DNA from: Pontibacterium sinense
Lineage (GTDB): Bacteria; Pseudomonadota; Gammaproteobacteria; Pseudomonadales; Balneatricaceae
Length of the DNA: 64,000 nt
Direction: 5' to 3'
NCBI RefSeq assembly: GCF_015209595.1
Contig: NZ_JADEYS010000003.1
Coordinates: forward strand, 210,600 to 274,599
The notes under the pieces are model-generated. The model saw only the letters and a list, made by a program, of their open reading frames with translations. It made no database searches and was not told where the DNA came from. Shown one piece after another: positions 8,194 through 21,148 of this stretch. How positions within the stretch are numbered: position 1 is the stretch's first letter; every line of letters starts with the position of its first letter. The position numbers and the translations under genes are program-made.

Positions 8194-9132
8194 ATGGCGC
8201 AGGAATTTAAACATATTACGGTACTGCTCAACGAAGCTGTCGATCTGCTTGTGCAGGATCCCGACGGTTTTTACGTGGACGGTACTTTTGGCCGCGGCGG
8301 TCACACTGCGCTGGTATTGGATCGTCTCTCTGAGGGTGGTCGGGTAATGGGTATCGATAAAGACCCTCAGGCGATCGCGCATTCAAAAGAACGGTTTGGT
8401 GACGAACCTCGTTTTTCCATCGCGCACGGTAGTTTTGCCGAGATGGAACAGTTTGTAACTGACGAGGGGATGATGGGCAAGGTCGATGGCGTGCTTCTGG
8501 ACTTAGGCGTTTCCTCGCCTCAGTTGGATGATCCTGATCGTGGTTTTAGCTTCTCCAACGATGGCCCGTTAGATATGCGTATGAATACGGCGGTAGGGGA
8601 AAGTGCAGCAGAATGGTTGGCTCACGCTGAAGAAAAAGAGATTGCGGATGTCATCTATCTGTACGGCGAAGAGCGTTTCTCTCGTCGTATGGCGAAAGCG
8701 ATTGTTGCTGAAAGAGCAGAGTCTCCTATCGAGACAACAGGGCGATTGGCAAAAATTATTGCTGAGGCCAATCCTGCCTGGGAGAAAGGCAAGCATCCTG
8801 CGACGCGTGCCTTTCAGGGGATCAGAATTCATATAAATCGCGAGTTGGAAGATCTTGAACGCTGTCTTGATCAGGCGCTTGAAGTATTGGCCGAAGGCGG
8901 GCGCTTGGTGGTGATCAGTTTCCACTCGTTAGAAGACCGGATCGTAAAACGCTTTATCCGTAAGTACGTCAAAGGTGACGAGCACCTGCCACCGGGGATT
9001 CCTGTGACTCAGGATATGCTGAACCAGCGTCTGAAAGGGTTAGGGAAAGCGGTGAAGGCGGGTAAGCAGGAGGTGTCTGATAACCCTCGTGCGCGCAGTG
9101 CCGTCATGCGTGCAGCTTATAAGATCGCCTAA
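8194..9132 (+). CDS. rsmH: 16S rRNA (cytosine1402-N4)-methyltransferase RsmH
   Basis: This 312-residue SAM-dependent enzyme methylates N4 of C1402 in 16S rRNA. The SAM-binding motif [12 protein letters not shown] lies at residues 27-38, with [30 protein letters not shown] and the conserved [21 protein letters not shown] stretch ([12 protein letters not shown]). It is the second dcw gene, 19 bases after mraZ, and touches ftsL with no gap. Confidence 0.97.
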   Translation: MAQEFKHITVLLNEAVDLLVQDPDGFYVDGTFGRGGHTALVLDRLSEGGRVMGIDKDPQAIAHSKERFGDEPRFSIAHGSFAEMEQFVTDEGMMGKVDGVLLDLGVSSPQLDDPDRGFSFSNDGPLDMRMNTAVGESAAEWLAHAEEKEIADVIYLYGEERFSRRMAKAIVAERAESPIETTGRLAKIIAEANPAWEKGKHPATRAFQGIRIHINRELEDLERCLDQALEVLAEGGRLVVISFHSLEDRIVKRFIRKYVKGDEHLPPGIPVTQDMLNQRLKGLGKAVKAGKQEVSDNPRARSAVMRAAYKIA

Positions 9133-9480
9133 ATGTTGGCGTTGCAGCGGTTCCGCAAAGTGCGTGAGCCAGACGTACAACCTGAACGGTTGTATCGTGC
9201 AGAAGAACTGATAAAGCCGGCATTGATGTTAGCGGTCGTAGTGCTGATGGTTGTTGGATCAGCATTAATGGTGATTTTTGCATCGCACGATTACCGAAAG
9301 CTGTTTCATCAACACCAGGTAACCGTGCGTGAGTACGACGAATTGCAGGTTGAATGGGGTCAGCTATTACTGGAACAGGGTGCCTGGGCTGCAAATAACC
9401 GGGTTGAGTCTCTGGTAATTAAAAAGCTGAATATGAAAGTGCCAGATCCAACGCTGATAGAGTTCGTGCGCGATGAGTGA
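9133..9480 (+). CDS. ftsL: Cell division protein FtsL
   Basis: This 115-residue bitopic membrane protein has a short cytoplasmic N-terminus, one membrane helix at about residues 34-55, and a periplasmic coiled-coil stretch. FtsL forms a complex with FtsB and FtsQ that recruits and activates FtsWI in septum synthesis. Sequence conservation in the family is low, so the call relies on length, topology and its place between rsmH and ftsI. It overlaps ftsI by 8 bases. Confidence 0.92.
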   Translation: MLALQRFRKVREPDVQPERLYRAEELIKPALMLAVVVLMVVGSALMVIFASHDYRKLFHQHQVTVREYDELQVEWGQLLLEQGAWAANNRVESLVIKKLNMKVPDPTLIEFVRDE

Positions 9481-11179
9481 AGAGCAGACATGCAGTCAGA
9501 TTGGTAAGGGGTGGAGGCTGGCACTTGTGCTGGGGATTCTCGCTGCTATTACCTGTGGCATTGGCTTTAAGCTGATCACGTTGTATGTCGAGGATCAGGA
9601 GTTTCTGCAAAATCAGGGTAATGCCCGGAGTTTGCGCGTCATTCAGGTGCCGGCGCATCGTGGCATGATCACCGATCGCAACGGGGAGCCGATGGCGGTC
9701 AGTGCGCCGGTTGCAACCGTATGGGTTGATCCTAAGATGGCTGACCTCAAGCATGTGTCGCTAGGCAAAGTTGCCCGCCATTTAGGTACGAGTCGAGACC
9801 GCTTGGTGAAGAAGGTTTCAGCTAAACGTTCGAAGCGTTTCATGTATCTGAAGCGTCAGGTTGAACCTCAGGTTGCAGAGCGCATTCGAGAGCTAAAAGT
9901 GCCTGGGATACATGTTGAGCGTGACTACAAGCGGTTTTACCCGTCGGGCGAAGTGGCGAGTCATCTGCTTGGCTTTACCAATCGTGATGGTAAAGGGCAG
10001 GAAGGCCTGGAACTGTCCTATGAAAAAGCGCTGCATTCTGAGCCCGGTAAGCAACTGGTATTGAAGGACTTGCTGGGACGTACCGTCAAACATATCCGTT
10101 CTGAAAGTGCTGCAGAGCAAGGGCAGTCACTTCAGCTGAGCATCGATATGCGACTGCAGTACCTAGCGTATCGTGAGCTTAAAGCTGCGGTAACCGCCCA
10201 TCGTGCCGATGCGGCATCGCTGGTGATGTTGGATGCAAAAACCGGTGAAGTATTAGCGATGGCGAATTATCCATCCTATAACCCGAATAATCCGGCAGAT
10301 CGTGTTTCGTCCACCATTCGTAATCGGGCGGTAACCGATCTGTTTGAACCCGGTTCAACCATGAAACCCATGACCGTTGCTGCTGCGCTGATGAGCGGGA
10401 AGTATGGTATGCGCAGTGTGATTGATACAACACCCGGTCATATGCGCCTGAAAGGAAAAACGATTCGGGATCATCGCAATTATGGTGAGCTGGATATTAC
10501 CGGCATTATTACAAAATCGAGCAATGTGGGATCGGTGAAGTTAGCACTGAGCCTGGAGCCGGGTAGCTTACATAATTTATTGCAGAACATCGGTATCGGT
10601 CATGCCACAGGCATCGGTTTTCCGGGGGAACGTTCCGGGCGCCTGCCTTACTTAGCGGATAGCCAAGTCTTGCAGCGTGCGACACTGTCTTATGGCTATG
10701 GCTTGTCTGTCACACCACTGCAGTTGGCGCAATCTTATCTGCCGTTAGCGAATGACGGTGTCATGACGCCCGTTAGCTTGTTGCGTACCGAAAAACCGTT
10801 GCCACCGGTACGTGTTATGCCGGCACCGATCGCGCGCTCGATCAGGGGCATGATGGAAACGGTTATCAGTATTAAAGGTACGGGTCGCCAGGCGGCCATT
10901 CCGGGTTACAGGGTTGCAGGTAAGACCGGTACGGTGCACAAAGTTGGAAATAACGGTTATATCGACGACCAGTATATCTCTATTTTTGCGGGTATTGCGC
11001 CGGCCAGTAATCCCGAGGTGGTTACCGTTGTGATGGTTGATAATCCGAGAGGACAGGAGCACTACGGTGGAGAGGTTGCGGCACCGATTTTTTCCCGCAC
11101 GGTGGGTGGAACGCTGCGTATGCTGAATATCCCACCGGATAATCTGCTACGTCCTGAGCAGCAGGTTGTAAAACGCTAA
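9473..11179 (+). CDS. ftsI: Peptidoglycan D,D-transpeptidase FtsI (PBP3)
   Basis: This 568-residue enzyme crosslinks septal peptidoglycan. A short cytoplasmic tail and one membrane helix (about residues 14-36) lead into the pedestal domain with the AHRGMITDRNG motif, and then the transpeptidase domain. Catalytic motifs are S295-T-M-K298 (in FEPGSTMKP), SSN (KSSNVGSVKLA) and K484-T-G (AGKTGTVHK). It works together with FtsW, encoded downstream in the same cluster. The stop overlaps the murE start (TAATG). Confidence 0.97.
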   Translation: MSEEQTCSQIGKGWRLALVLGILAAITCGIGFKLITLYVEDQEFLQNQGNARSLRVIQVPAHRGMITDRNGEPMAVSAPVATVWVDPKMADLKHVSLGKVARHLGTSRDRLVKKVSAKRSKRFMYLKRQVEPQVAERIRELKVPGIHVERDYKRFYPSGEVASHLLGFTNRDGKGQEGLELSYEKALHSEPGKQLVLKDLLGRTVKHIRSESAAEQGQSLQLSIDMRLQYLAYRELKAAVTAHRADAASLVMLDAKTGEVLAMANYPSYNPNNPADRVSSTIRNRAVTDLFEPGSTMKPMTVAAALMSGKYGMRSVIDTTPGHMRLKGKTIRDHRNYGELDITGIITKSSNVGSVKLALSLEPGSLHNLLQNIGIGHATGIGFPGERSGRLPYLADSQVLQRATLSYGYGLSVTPLQLAQSYLPLANDGVMTPVSLLRTEKPLPPVRVMPAPIARSIRGMMETVISIKGTGRQAAIPGYRVAGKTGTVHKVGNNGYIDDQYISIFAGIAPASNPEVVTVVMVDNPRGQEHYGGEVAAPIFSRTVGGTLRMLNIPPDNLLRPEQQVVKR

Positions 11180-12648
11180 TGACTATTCGAAGCAGATCAT
11201 TGGTGGAGTTGTTACCGGAGCTTGTTGATTCGGAAGCCGGTGCATGTGTCGTGACGGGTATCAGTCAGGACAGTCGGCAAATCGCAGCAGGGGATCTGTT
11301 CTGCGCACGCGCTGGTGGACAGTATAAAGGTATCGACTTTGTTGAAGATGCCGTCGAAAAAGGCGCGGCTGCGGTACTGATCGATAGCTCAGAGCAGTGG
11401 GTTGAATCAAGCTCTGTACCTGTTATCGCTGTAGAACACTTAGCACAGCGATTAAGTGGCATTGCGGGACGTTTTTATGGTGAACCGTCGTCAGCAATAA
11501 AGATGGTTGGGATCACTGGCACCAATGGCAAAACATCCTGCAGTCATTTTTTAGCGCAGTCGCTCAACCACTTAGGGTTGCGTACTGCCATTATCGGTAC
11601 TGTCGGCAATGGCTTTCCAGATGCGTTGCAAAGTGCAACTCATACCACACCAGACGCCGTTGGATTGCAGCGTTTGTTAGCTGAGTTTGTGCAGCAAGGC
11701 GCTGATGCGGTGGTGATGGAAGTATCGAGTCACGCGTTGGACCAGTATCGTGTGGCAGGCCTGTCGTTTAATGTGGCTGCGTTTACTAATTTGAGTCGTG
11801 ATCATCTGGATTATCACGGTTCCATGGATGAATACGGCGCTGCCAAAGCGCGTTTGTTTCATGACCTGGCACCGACGCATGTGGTTATTAACGCGGACGA
11901 TGCATTTGGTCGGGTGTTATTGGAAGGGTTCGCTGCAGACGCTTCTGTGTTGGGGTTTGGCGAAGAGGCAGGTGAATTACGCGCTGTTAATGTATGCCTT
12001 CAGAAAAGCGGTATTGGAGCGCAGCTTAATACACCGTGGGGTGATATTGCGCTAAATACACAGGTTGTGGGCCAGTTTAACGTATCCAACTTACTGTTAA
12101 CGACGGCAGTGCTTGGCGTCATGGGGTTTGATGCAGAAAAAATCCAACAACAATTGACGGCATTAACACCAGTGCCGGGGCGCATGCAGTGTCTGGGTGA
12201 CGATACGCAGCCATTGGTGGTTGTTGACTATGCTCACACGCCGGATGCTTTGGAAAAGGCTTTGAATGCGTCGCGTCAGCACACGCCCGGTCGTTTGATC
12301 TGTGTATTTGGCTGTGGGGGTGACCGCGACACCGGTAAGCGACCGGAAATGGGACGTATCGCTGCGCGGTTGGCTGATGTTGTATACGTGACCAGCGACA
12401 ATCCGCGGACCGAAGATCCCCAGCAGATTATCGATATGATCTTGCCAGGCTGTGACGCAGGGAAACCCGTGACCGCTGTGATCGATCGGGAACAGGCCAT
12501 TCGTGATGCAGTGTTGGTGGCAGGAAAAGATGATGTAGTGCTGGTGGCGGGAAAAGGTCACGAGGACTACCAGGAAATAATGGGGCAGCGCCAGCCATTT
12601 GATGACGTGCAGGTGGCGAAGGCAGCTTTACAGGAGTGGCGGGCATGA
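11179..12648 (+). CDS. murE: UDP-MurNAc-tripeptide synthetase MurE
   Basis: This 489-residue cytoplasmic ligase adds the third residue of the peptidoglycan stem peptide. The three Mur ligase domains are visible: the N-terminal uridine-binding part (DSRQIAAGDLFCA), the ATP loop GITGTNGKTSCSHF, and the C-terminal domain with VFGCGGDRDTGKRPEMG. The motif DNPR (in YVTSDNPRTEDP) is the known signature for meso-diaminopimelate as substrate, as expected in a Gram-negative. It shares ATGA with murF. Confidence 0.97.
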   Translation: MTIRSRSLVELLPELVDSEAGACVVTGISQDSRQIAAGDLFCARAGGQYKGIDFVEDAVEKGAAAVLIDSSEQWVESSSVPVIAVEHLAQRLSGIAGRFYGEPSSAIKMVGITGTNGKTSCSHFLAQSLNHLGLRTAIIGTVGNGFPDALQSATHTTPDAVGLQRLLAEFVQQGADAVVMEVSSHALDQYRVAGLSFNVAAFTNLSRDHLDYHGSMDEYGAAKARLFHDLAPTHVVINADDAFGRVLLEGFAADASVLGFGEEAGELRAVNVCLQKSGIGAQLNTPWGDIALNTQVVGQFNVSNLLLTTAVLGVMGFDAEKIQQQLTALTPVPGRMQCLGDDTQPLVVVDYAHTPDALEKALNASRQHTPGRLICVFGCGGDRDTGKRPEMGRIAARLADVVYVTSDNPRTEDPQQIIDMILPGCDAGKPVTAVIDREQAIRDAVLVAGKDDVVLVAGKGHEDYQEIMGQRQPFDDVQVAKAALQEWRA

Positions 12649-14015
12649 TTGGTGAATGGCGATTGAGCGATCTACAGGCTGCGTTGGGTGGTGAACTACC
12701 GACGGGCGATATGTCGTTTAATGGCGTGAGTACAGATACCCGTACAATCGTGCCGGGGAATCTGTTTCTCGCACTAAAAGGGCCCAACTTCGACGGTCAT
12801 CGTTTTGTAGAGCAGGCACTGAGTAAAGGTGCAGTTGCAGCCGTTGTGAGTGATCGTCAGGGCGATGATATACCACAGTGGTTGGTGGGTGATACGCATG
12901 CAGCGCTGGGTCAGATCGCGAAACTCAATCGTCAGCGTTTTGACAATACCGTATTCACCGTGACCGGTAGTGCAGGAAAAACCACAGTAAAAGAGATGCT
13001 GGCCACCATCCTGAGCCAGCAGGGTGAAGTGCTGGCGACTAAGGGTAATCTGAACAATGATATCGGCGCACCGCTGACTCTTTTGTCCCTTGAACGTCAG
13101 CATCAATACGGCGTGATTGAATTAGGTGCTAGCGCAGAGAAAGAGATCGACTACACCGTTCGACTGTCACTACCGGATGTGGCGATTCTGACCAATGCGA
13201 TGGGGGCTCACCTCGAAGGTTTTGGTTCCTTGCAAGGGGTGGTGCGTGCCAAAGGTGAGATATTCGACGGATTGTCAGACGATGGCTGGGCCATTATCAA
13301 CCGTGATGATCCTCACTGTGAGGCGTGGCTTGATAAAACAGAGGGGCGTAACCGGCTGACCTTTGGTGTCGAAAACAGCGCTGCAGATGTTATTGCGACC
13401 CACCTGAGTATTGCGGAGAACGGTTGTTATCGTTTTCAGCTGAATTATTCAGGTCAAAGCGTAACCCTCTCATTGGGCGTGATGGGTAAGCATAATGTCG
13501 CAAATGCTACAGCGGCGACTGCTGCCATAATAGCCGCCGGTTTACCGCTCGAGTTGGCGGTAGAAGGTTTGAAAAAATTTACACCAGTTAAAGGCCGTAT
13601 GTGTCCAATGGCGGGCACACATGGTTCGACTGTCATTGATGACAGTTATAACGCAAATCCCGGTTCAGTGAAGGCGGCAATTGATCTGCTGACCTCACTG
13701 CCCGGAAAACATCTGCTCTTGCTGGGCGATATGGCTGAACTTGGAAAAGATGAAGCCGAGCAGCATGCAGATGTTGGGAGTTACGCAGCGCAGAAGGGGA
13801 CCGGCCGTCTAATGGCGGTCGGTGCGCTGTCGTTACATGCGGTGGATGCATTTAATGCCTCTGCCGGTATGCAGGGAGGGCATTTTGATACCAGGGAACA
13901 ATTGGTAGATGCAGTCCGTACCTTGCAGGAACCCGGAATGACCATCTTGGTTAAAGGGTCTCGCAGTGCGGGAATGGAAAAAGTTGTCGCAGGATTGGTT
14001 GAAGGAAACCACTAA
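12645..14015 (+). CDS. murF: UDP-MurNAc-tripeptide--D-Ala-D-Ala ligase MurF
   Basis: This enzyme (456 residues) adds D-Ala-D-Ala to complete the UDP-MurNAc-pentapeptide. It has STDTRTIVPGNLFLALKG at the N-terminus, the ATP loop VTGSAGKTTVKEML, NNDIGAPLTLL, and the C-terminal DDSYNANPGS. The ATG at 12645 was chosen because it makes an ATGA overlap with the murE stop and has a GGAG site in front. A GTG nine bases upstream in the same frame is possible and less likely. Confidence 0.96.
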   Translation: MIGEWRLSDLQAALGGELPTGDMSFNGVSTDTRTIVPGNLFLALKGPNFDGHRFVEQALSKGAVAAVVSDRQGDDIPQWLVGDTHAALGQIAKLNRQRFDNTVFTVTGSAGKTTVKEMLATILSQQGEVLATKGNLNNDIGAPLTLLSLERQHQYGVIELGASAEKEIDYTVRLSLPDVAILTNAMGAHLEGFGSLQGVVRAKGEIFDGLSDDGWAIINRDDPHCEAWLDKTEGRNRLTFGVENSAADVIATHLSIAENGCYRFQLNYSGQSVTLSLGVMGKHNVANATAATAAIIAAGLPLELAVEGLKKFTPVKGRMCPMAGTHGSTVIDDSYNANPGSVKAAIDLLTSLPGKHLLLLGDMAELGKDEAEQHADVGSYAAQKGTGRLMAVGALSLHAVDAFNASAGMQGGHFDTREQLVDAVRTLQEPGMTILVKGSRSAGMEKVVAGLVEGNH

Positions 14016-15098
14016 ATGCTTTTACTGCTCGCGGATTATTTGTCCAATTTTTACAGTGGCTTCGCGGTATTTCAGTACCTCACGTTGAGAGGCATTCTTG
14101 GAGTACTGACGGCGCTGGTAATCTCGTTGTTACTGGGGCCTGTGCTGATAAAAAAGTTACGTGTAAAACAGATCGGACAAGCGGTACGTGATGATGGTCC
14201 TCAGTCTCACCTGAGTAAGGCCGGTACGCCAACAATGGGTGGTGCACTGATTATTCTTGCCATTGCGATCAGCACCTTCTTGTGGGGAGATATTACCAAC
14301 CGCTTTGTTTTGATTACAGTGGCCGTGATGCTGATCTTTGGTGCGGTGGGATGGGTCGATGATTATCGCAAGGTGATTGAGAAGAACTCTCGCGGCTTGC
14401 CTGCTCGCTGGAAGTACCTGTGGCAATCTGTGGGAGGTGCCGGTGCCGCAATTTTTCTATATCTGACGGCTCAAACGCCTGCTGAAACTGAGCTTATCGT
14501 GCCGTTCTTTAAGGGCGTGATGGTGGATATGGGTATCTTCTTTATCGTCTTTACCTACTTTGTGATTGTGGGGAGTTCCAATGCGGTGAACCTGACGGAT
14601 GGGCTGGATGGTCTGGCGATTATGCCAACCGTCATGGTCGCTGCTGCGTTGGGGGTGTTTGCATACCTGACCGGTAACGTACGTTTTGCTGATTATTTGT
14701 TGATCCCGTATATCTCGGGTGCCGGTGAGCTGATTGTTATTTGTGGTGCGATTGTTGGAGCGGGCCTTGGTTTTCTCTGGTTTAACACCTACCCAGCCCA
14801 GGTATTTATGGGCGATGTGGGTGCGCTGTCGTTGGGCGCTACCTTAGGTGTGATTGCGGTCATCGTGCGACAGGAATTGGTGCTGGTGATTATGGGCGGT
14901 GTGTTTGTCATGGAAACCGTGTCTGTCATCCTGCAAGTCGCTTCGTACAAACTGACCGGGCGGCGAATATTCCGAATGGCGCCGATTCATCATCATTTTG
15001 AGCTCAAGGGCTGGCCTGAACCACGTGTTATTGTTCGCTTCTGGATCATCACGGTGGTTTTAGTTTTGGTAGGTCTGGCCAGTCTGAAAATTCGTTAG
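14016..15098 (+). CDS. mraY: Phospho-MurNAc-pentapeptide transferase MraY
   Basis: This 360-residue integral membrane enzyme makes lipid I by moving phospho-MurNAc-pentapeptide to undecaprenyl phosphate. Around ten hydrophobic helices are visible. Conserved cytoplasmic loops include GTPTMGG (about 69-75), [13 protein letters not shown] with the catalytic-site aspartates, [24 protein letters not shown] and the [15 protein letters not shown] loop. It begins directly after the murF stop. Confidence 0.97.
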   Translation: MLLLLADYLSNFYSGFAVFQYLTLRGILGVLTALVISLLLGPVLIKKLRVKQIGQAVRDDGPQSHLSKAGTPTMGGALIILAIAISTFLWGDITNRFVLITVAVMLIFGAVGWVDDYRKVIEKNSRGLPARWKYLWQSVGGAGAAIFLYLTAQTPAETELIVPFFKGVMVDMGIFFIVFTYFVIVGSSNAVNLTDGLDGLAIMPTVMVAAALGVFAYLTGNVRFADYLLIPYISGAGELIVICGAIVGAGLGFLWFNTYPAQVFMGDVGALSLGATLGVIAVIVRQELVLVIMGGVFVMETVSVILQVASYKLTGRRIFRMAPIHHHFELKGWPEPRVIVRFWIITVVLVLVGLASLKIR

Positions 15099-15108
15099 GA
15101 GACGCTGC

Positions 15109-16455
15109 ATGAGCTTAATCGCCAGTGACAACAGGCGAATCATAGTAGGGCTGGGCGCAACAGGTGTTTCCTGCGCCCGCCATCTGGCACGCAAAGGCGT
15201 GCCTTTCGTCGTTGTGGATACTCGTGAAAATCCGGCTGGATTAGACCAGTTTAAGGTAGAGTTTCCCTGTGTCGATGTGCACTGTGGAGAGCTGGACGCA
15301 GAGTATCTTGTGCAGGCCTCCGAACTGATCGTGAGTCCCGGTGTGGCGATCAGCCACCCTGCTATTCAGGCAGCTATCGCACAGGGCGTGCATGTCTGTG
15401 GTGATATTGATCTGTTTTGTCGTGAGATTACAGCGCCGGTTATCGCGATTACCGGCTCGAATGCAAAAAGCAGTGTCACCACGTTGGTGGGCGATATGGC
15501 TGCGGCTGCGGGCATCGATGTCGGGGTCGGTGGCAATTTGGGGTTGCCGGTCCTGGATATGCTCGCTCAGGGAGAGCAGGCACTGTATGTACTGGAGCTG
15601 TCGAGTTTTCAGTTGGAAACCTGCCATGATCTGCGTGCTAAAGTCGCGACCGTATTGAACATCAGTCCGGATCATCAGGATCGTTACCCGGATATGACCG
15701 CCTACTATCAGGCGAAGCACCGTATTTTCCGAGGCTGTCGTCAGGCAGTGATCAATCGTGATGATGCGTTGACCAGTCCGTTGTTGCCAAAAGCCGTCCT
15801 AACCACCGCTTTTCATCTGGGTAAGCCAGATCTGAATCTGTTTGGTGTGATGACTGATGGTGAAGGTGAATGGCTGGCGCTGGGGCGTGAAAAACTGTTA
15901 CGCGTCTCTGAACTCAAAGTCCGTGGTCAACACAATGTGGCTAATGCTCTAGCAGCTCTCGCGCTAGGGCAGGCAGCAGATATCCCGATGGAAGCGATGC
16001 TTGCTGCATTGAAACAATTTACGGGCCTGAAACATCGCTGCCAGTGGGTTGCAGATAAAGGTGCAATCAGTTTCTTCAATGATTCTAAGGGTACTAACGT
16101 GGGTGCCACCGTGGCGGCATTGGACGGTCTGGGCCCGACTCTGGGTGATTCACGTATTGTGTTAATCGCCGGTGGTGAAGGAAAAGGGGCTGAATTTAAT
16201 GACCTTAAAGCACCGTTACAACGATATGGGCGTGCGGTTGTATTAATTGGCACTGATGCGCCGCGGATCCGTGCAGCGGTTGGCAGTATTGAGGCTCAGG
16301 ATGCGGCTGATATGGAAGATGCGGTTCGCACAGCAGCAGGGCTAGCACAGGCGGGAGATATTGTGCTGTTGTCGCCAGCGTGCGCCAGCTTCGACATGTT
16401 TAAGAACTTCAATGTTCGTGGTGATGCTTTTATCGCTGCGGTGGAGGCGCTTTAA
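15109..16455 (+). CDS. murD: UDP-MurNAc-L-alanine--D-glutamate ligase MurD
   Basis: This 448-residue ligase adds D-glutamate in the second step of stem-peptide synthesis. The N-terminal Rossmann-like part starts with RIIVGLGATGVSCARHL. The ATP loop reads ITGSNAKSSVTTL, with Ala in place of the usual third Gly of GxNGKS; the lysine and serine are intact. The HNVANALAALAL and FFNDSKGTN motifs identify the family. Its stop overlaps the ftsW start (TAATG). Confidence 0.96.
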   Translation: MSLIASDNRRIIVGLGATGVSCARHLARKGVPFVVVDTRENPAGLDQFKVEFPCVDVHCGELDAEYLVQASELIVSPGVAISHPAIQAAIAQGVHVCGDIDLFCREITAPVIAITGSNAKSSVTTLVGDMAAAAGIDVGVGGNLGLPVLDMLAQGEQALYVLELSSFQLETCHDLRAKVATVLNISPDHQDRYPDMTAYYQAKHRIFRGCRQAVINRDDALTSPLLPKAVLTTAFHLGKPDLNLFGVMTDGEGEWLALGREKLLRVSELKVRGQHNVANALAALALGQAADIPMEAMLAALKQFTGLKHRCQWVADKGAISFFNDSKGTNVGATVAALDGLGPTLGDSRIVLIAGGEGKGAEFNDLKAPLQRYGRAVVLIGTDAPRIRAAVGSIEAQDAADMEDAVRTAAGLAQAGDIVLLSPACASFDMFKNFNVRGDAFIAAVEAL

Positions 16456-17675
16456 TGCTGACCGCATTCTGGCCATCAGAGAACAAAGTCAACACCGGGG
16501 TCCTGCCGTTTGATCCCTGGGTGGTGCTCTGTGCCAGTGCGCTGATGCTGATGGGGTTTGTGATGATCAGTTCTGCATCGATGGATGTGGCATTGGAGCG
16601 TAACGGAACCCCTTATTTTTACGTGATCCGTCAGGGCATCTTTATGGTTTTAGCCATCATTGGAGCCTGTGTTGTCTGGCGTATCCCTATTGATTTCTGG
16701 CAGCGAACAGGCCATTGGTGGATGCTGGGCGCGATTGTATTGCTGGTGGCTGTTCTGGTGCCGGGTATCGGCCGTGAAGTGAATGGCAGTAGCCGTTGGA
16801 TTCCGGTAGGTCCGATCAATTTGCAGGCTTCCGAGGTCGCCAAATTTTGCATGGTGATTTATATGGGCGGCTATCTGGTGCGCCGTCTCAACGAAGTACG
16901 CACCAGTTGGAGTGGGATTGCTAAGCCGGCATTGCCATTGGGTATTTTTGTCGGATTGCTGTATTTGGAACCTGACTTTGGTGCGGCTGTTGTATTGATG
17001 GGCACGGTCATGGTGATGATCTTTCTGGGAGGCATGCGTTTCTCTCAGTTTATCTTGATCGTGTCGGGAGCCCTGGCGTTGTTGGTTGCGTTGATTGGTG
17101 CGCAACCCTACCGAATGGCCCGATTACAAACCTATCTCAACCCTTGGGATGATCCTTATGGTGCCGGGTATCAGCTAACGCAGGCACAAATTGCATTTGG
17201 CCGCGGAGATTGGTTTGGCACTGGCTTGGGTAACAGCGTACAGAAACTGTTTTATCTGCCTGAGGCACATACGGATTTCGTTTTTTCGGTATTGGCGGAA
17301 GAGCTTGGATTCATCGGTGTGGTGTTACTAATCGTGATCTACACCGTGATGGTGTACCGATTGTTTCAGATTGGACGTAAGGCCGAGAAACTAAACGAGT
17401 TTTTCATGGCCTATATCACCTACGGTTTTACCGTGATCTTTGCGGGACAAGCATTGATTAATGTGGGGGTAAACGTAGGTGCCCTGCCAACAAAAGGACT
17501 AACCCTGCCACTAGTGAGTTACGGGGGCAGTAGTTTGTTGGTGAGCTGCGCCATGTTAGCGGTGATATTACGCATTGATCTTGAGCTTAAGAAAAAACAG
17601 CTGACAGGAGATTCTCCGTCGGCTGATAAATCCAGTAAGAAAGATATAAAAGAGCAGGAGCCAGCATATGGCTAA
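16455..17675 (+). CDS. ftsW: Septal peptidoglycan glycosyltransferase FtsW
   Basis: This 406-residue SEDS-family membrane protein polymerises glycan strands at the septum with FtsI. About ten membrane helices are visible. Family motifs include GREVNGSSRWIPVGPINLQASEVAKF, which holds the conserved glutamate region, EPDFGAAVVL, FGRGDWFGTGLGNSVQKLFYLPEAHTDFVFSVLAEELG and the C-terminal LPLVSYGGSSLL. The cytoplasmic tail is Lys/Ser-rich. It overlaps murD by one base and murG by 8. Confidence 0.97.
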   Translation: MLTAFWPSENKVNTGVLPFDPWVVLCASALMLMGFVMISSASMDVALERNGTPYFYVIRQGIFMVLAIIGACVVWRIPIDFWQRTGHWWMLGAIVLLVAVLVPGIGREVNGSSRWIPVGPINLQASEVAKFCMVIYMGGYLVRRLNEVRTSWSGIAKPALPLGIFVGLLYLEPDFGAAVVLMGTVMVMIFLGGMRFSQFILIVSGALALLVALIGAQPYRMARLQTYLNPWDDPYGAGYQLTQAQIAFGRGDWFGTGLGNSVQKLFYLPEAHTDFVFSVLAEELGFIGVVLLIVIYTVMVYRLFQIGRKAEKLNEFFMAYITYGFTVIFAGQALINVGVNVGALPTKGLTLPLVSYGGSSLLVSCAMLAVILRIDLELKKKQLTGDSPSADKSSKKDIKEQEPAYG

Positions 17676-18749
17676 ACAACCGGTTGCGTTAATTATGGCG
17701 GGTGGTACCGGCGGACATGTTTTTCCTGCGTTGGCAACGGCACATGAATTGCAAAAGCAAGGTGTGCATGTGGAATGGCTGGGTACCCAGAAAGGGATTG
17801 AAGCACGTGTGATTCCAGACGCAGGGATCAAGTTGCACTGTATCGATGTGGCTGGATTGCGGGGTAAAGGGCGTCTCAGTTTGTTACTTGCGCCGTTTAA
17901 AGTGTTGCTGGCAATTTGGCAGGCTTTATCGGTATTGCGAAACGTAAAACCCGATGTGGTTCTGGGGATGGGGGGATTTGCCTCAGGTCCAGGCGGGGTG
18001 GCCGCTAAGTTGCTGGGTAAACCACTGGTTATCCACGAACAGAATGCCATTGCGGGCATGACCAATAAGATTCTCTCGCGTATGGCTTGGCGGGTGTTAG
18101 AAGCCTTTGAGGACGCATTTCCAGGTGCGACAGAGACTGAAACCGTGGGGAATCCGGTCCGTGGGCCCATTTTGGGAATGAATGATCCGCGAGAGCGCTA
18201 TCCGCAACGTTCGGGTAGAATTCGCCTGCTGGTGGTAGGCGGCAGTCTTGGGGCCAAAGCAATTAACGATGTGTTGCCGCACGTGCTGGCCGATCTGCCT
18301 GAAGATCAGCGCCCGGAAGTCTGGCATCAGACGGGAAAACGCACCTTTGAGGAAACGCAGGAGCGTTATCAACAGCTCGGTATTGATGCGCGTGTTGTGC
18401 CGTTTATAGAGCAGATGGATGAAGCCTATGGCTGGGCCGATTTGGTGTTGTGTAGGTCAGGCGCTTTAACCGTCAGTGAGCTGGCGATTGCGGGTGTTGC
18501 CGCGATTTTGGTTCCGTTTCCATTTGCGGTGGATGACCACCAGACTGAGAACGCCCGTTATCTGGCGCAGCTTGATGCCGCGAAACTGGTCCCGCAGCCA
18601 ACGCTGACGGCGGACTATTTGAAAGAACTGTTAACAGAACAATTCAATCAGCGTGAAACGCTGCTTGATATGGCAACTAAAGCTCGCGCGTTGGGACGAC
18701 CTGAAGCGGGGCAGCGAGTTGCTGAAGTATGCCTGGAGGCAATGAAACG

Positions 18750-18753
<4 letters not shown>
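17668..18753 (+). CDS. murG: Lipid II synthase MurG (GlcNAc transferase)
   Basis: This 361-residue peripheral membrane glycosyltransferase adds GlcNAc to lipid I to give lipid II. The N-terminal glycine-rich loop [14 protein letters not shown] lies at residues 10-23. Other motifs are [24 protein letters not shown], and the UDP-GlcNAc site [38 protein letters not shown]. The first codons overlap ftsW and the stop shares ATGA with murC. Confidence 0.97.
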
Positions 18754-21147
<2,394 letters not shown>

Positions 21148-21148
<1 letters not shown>

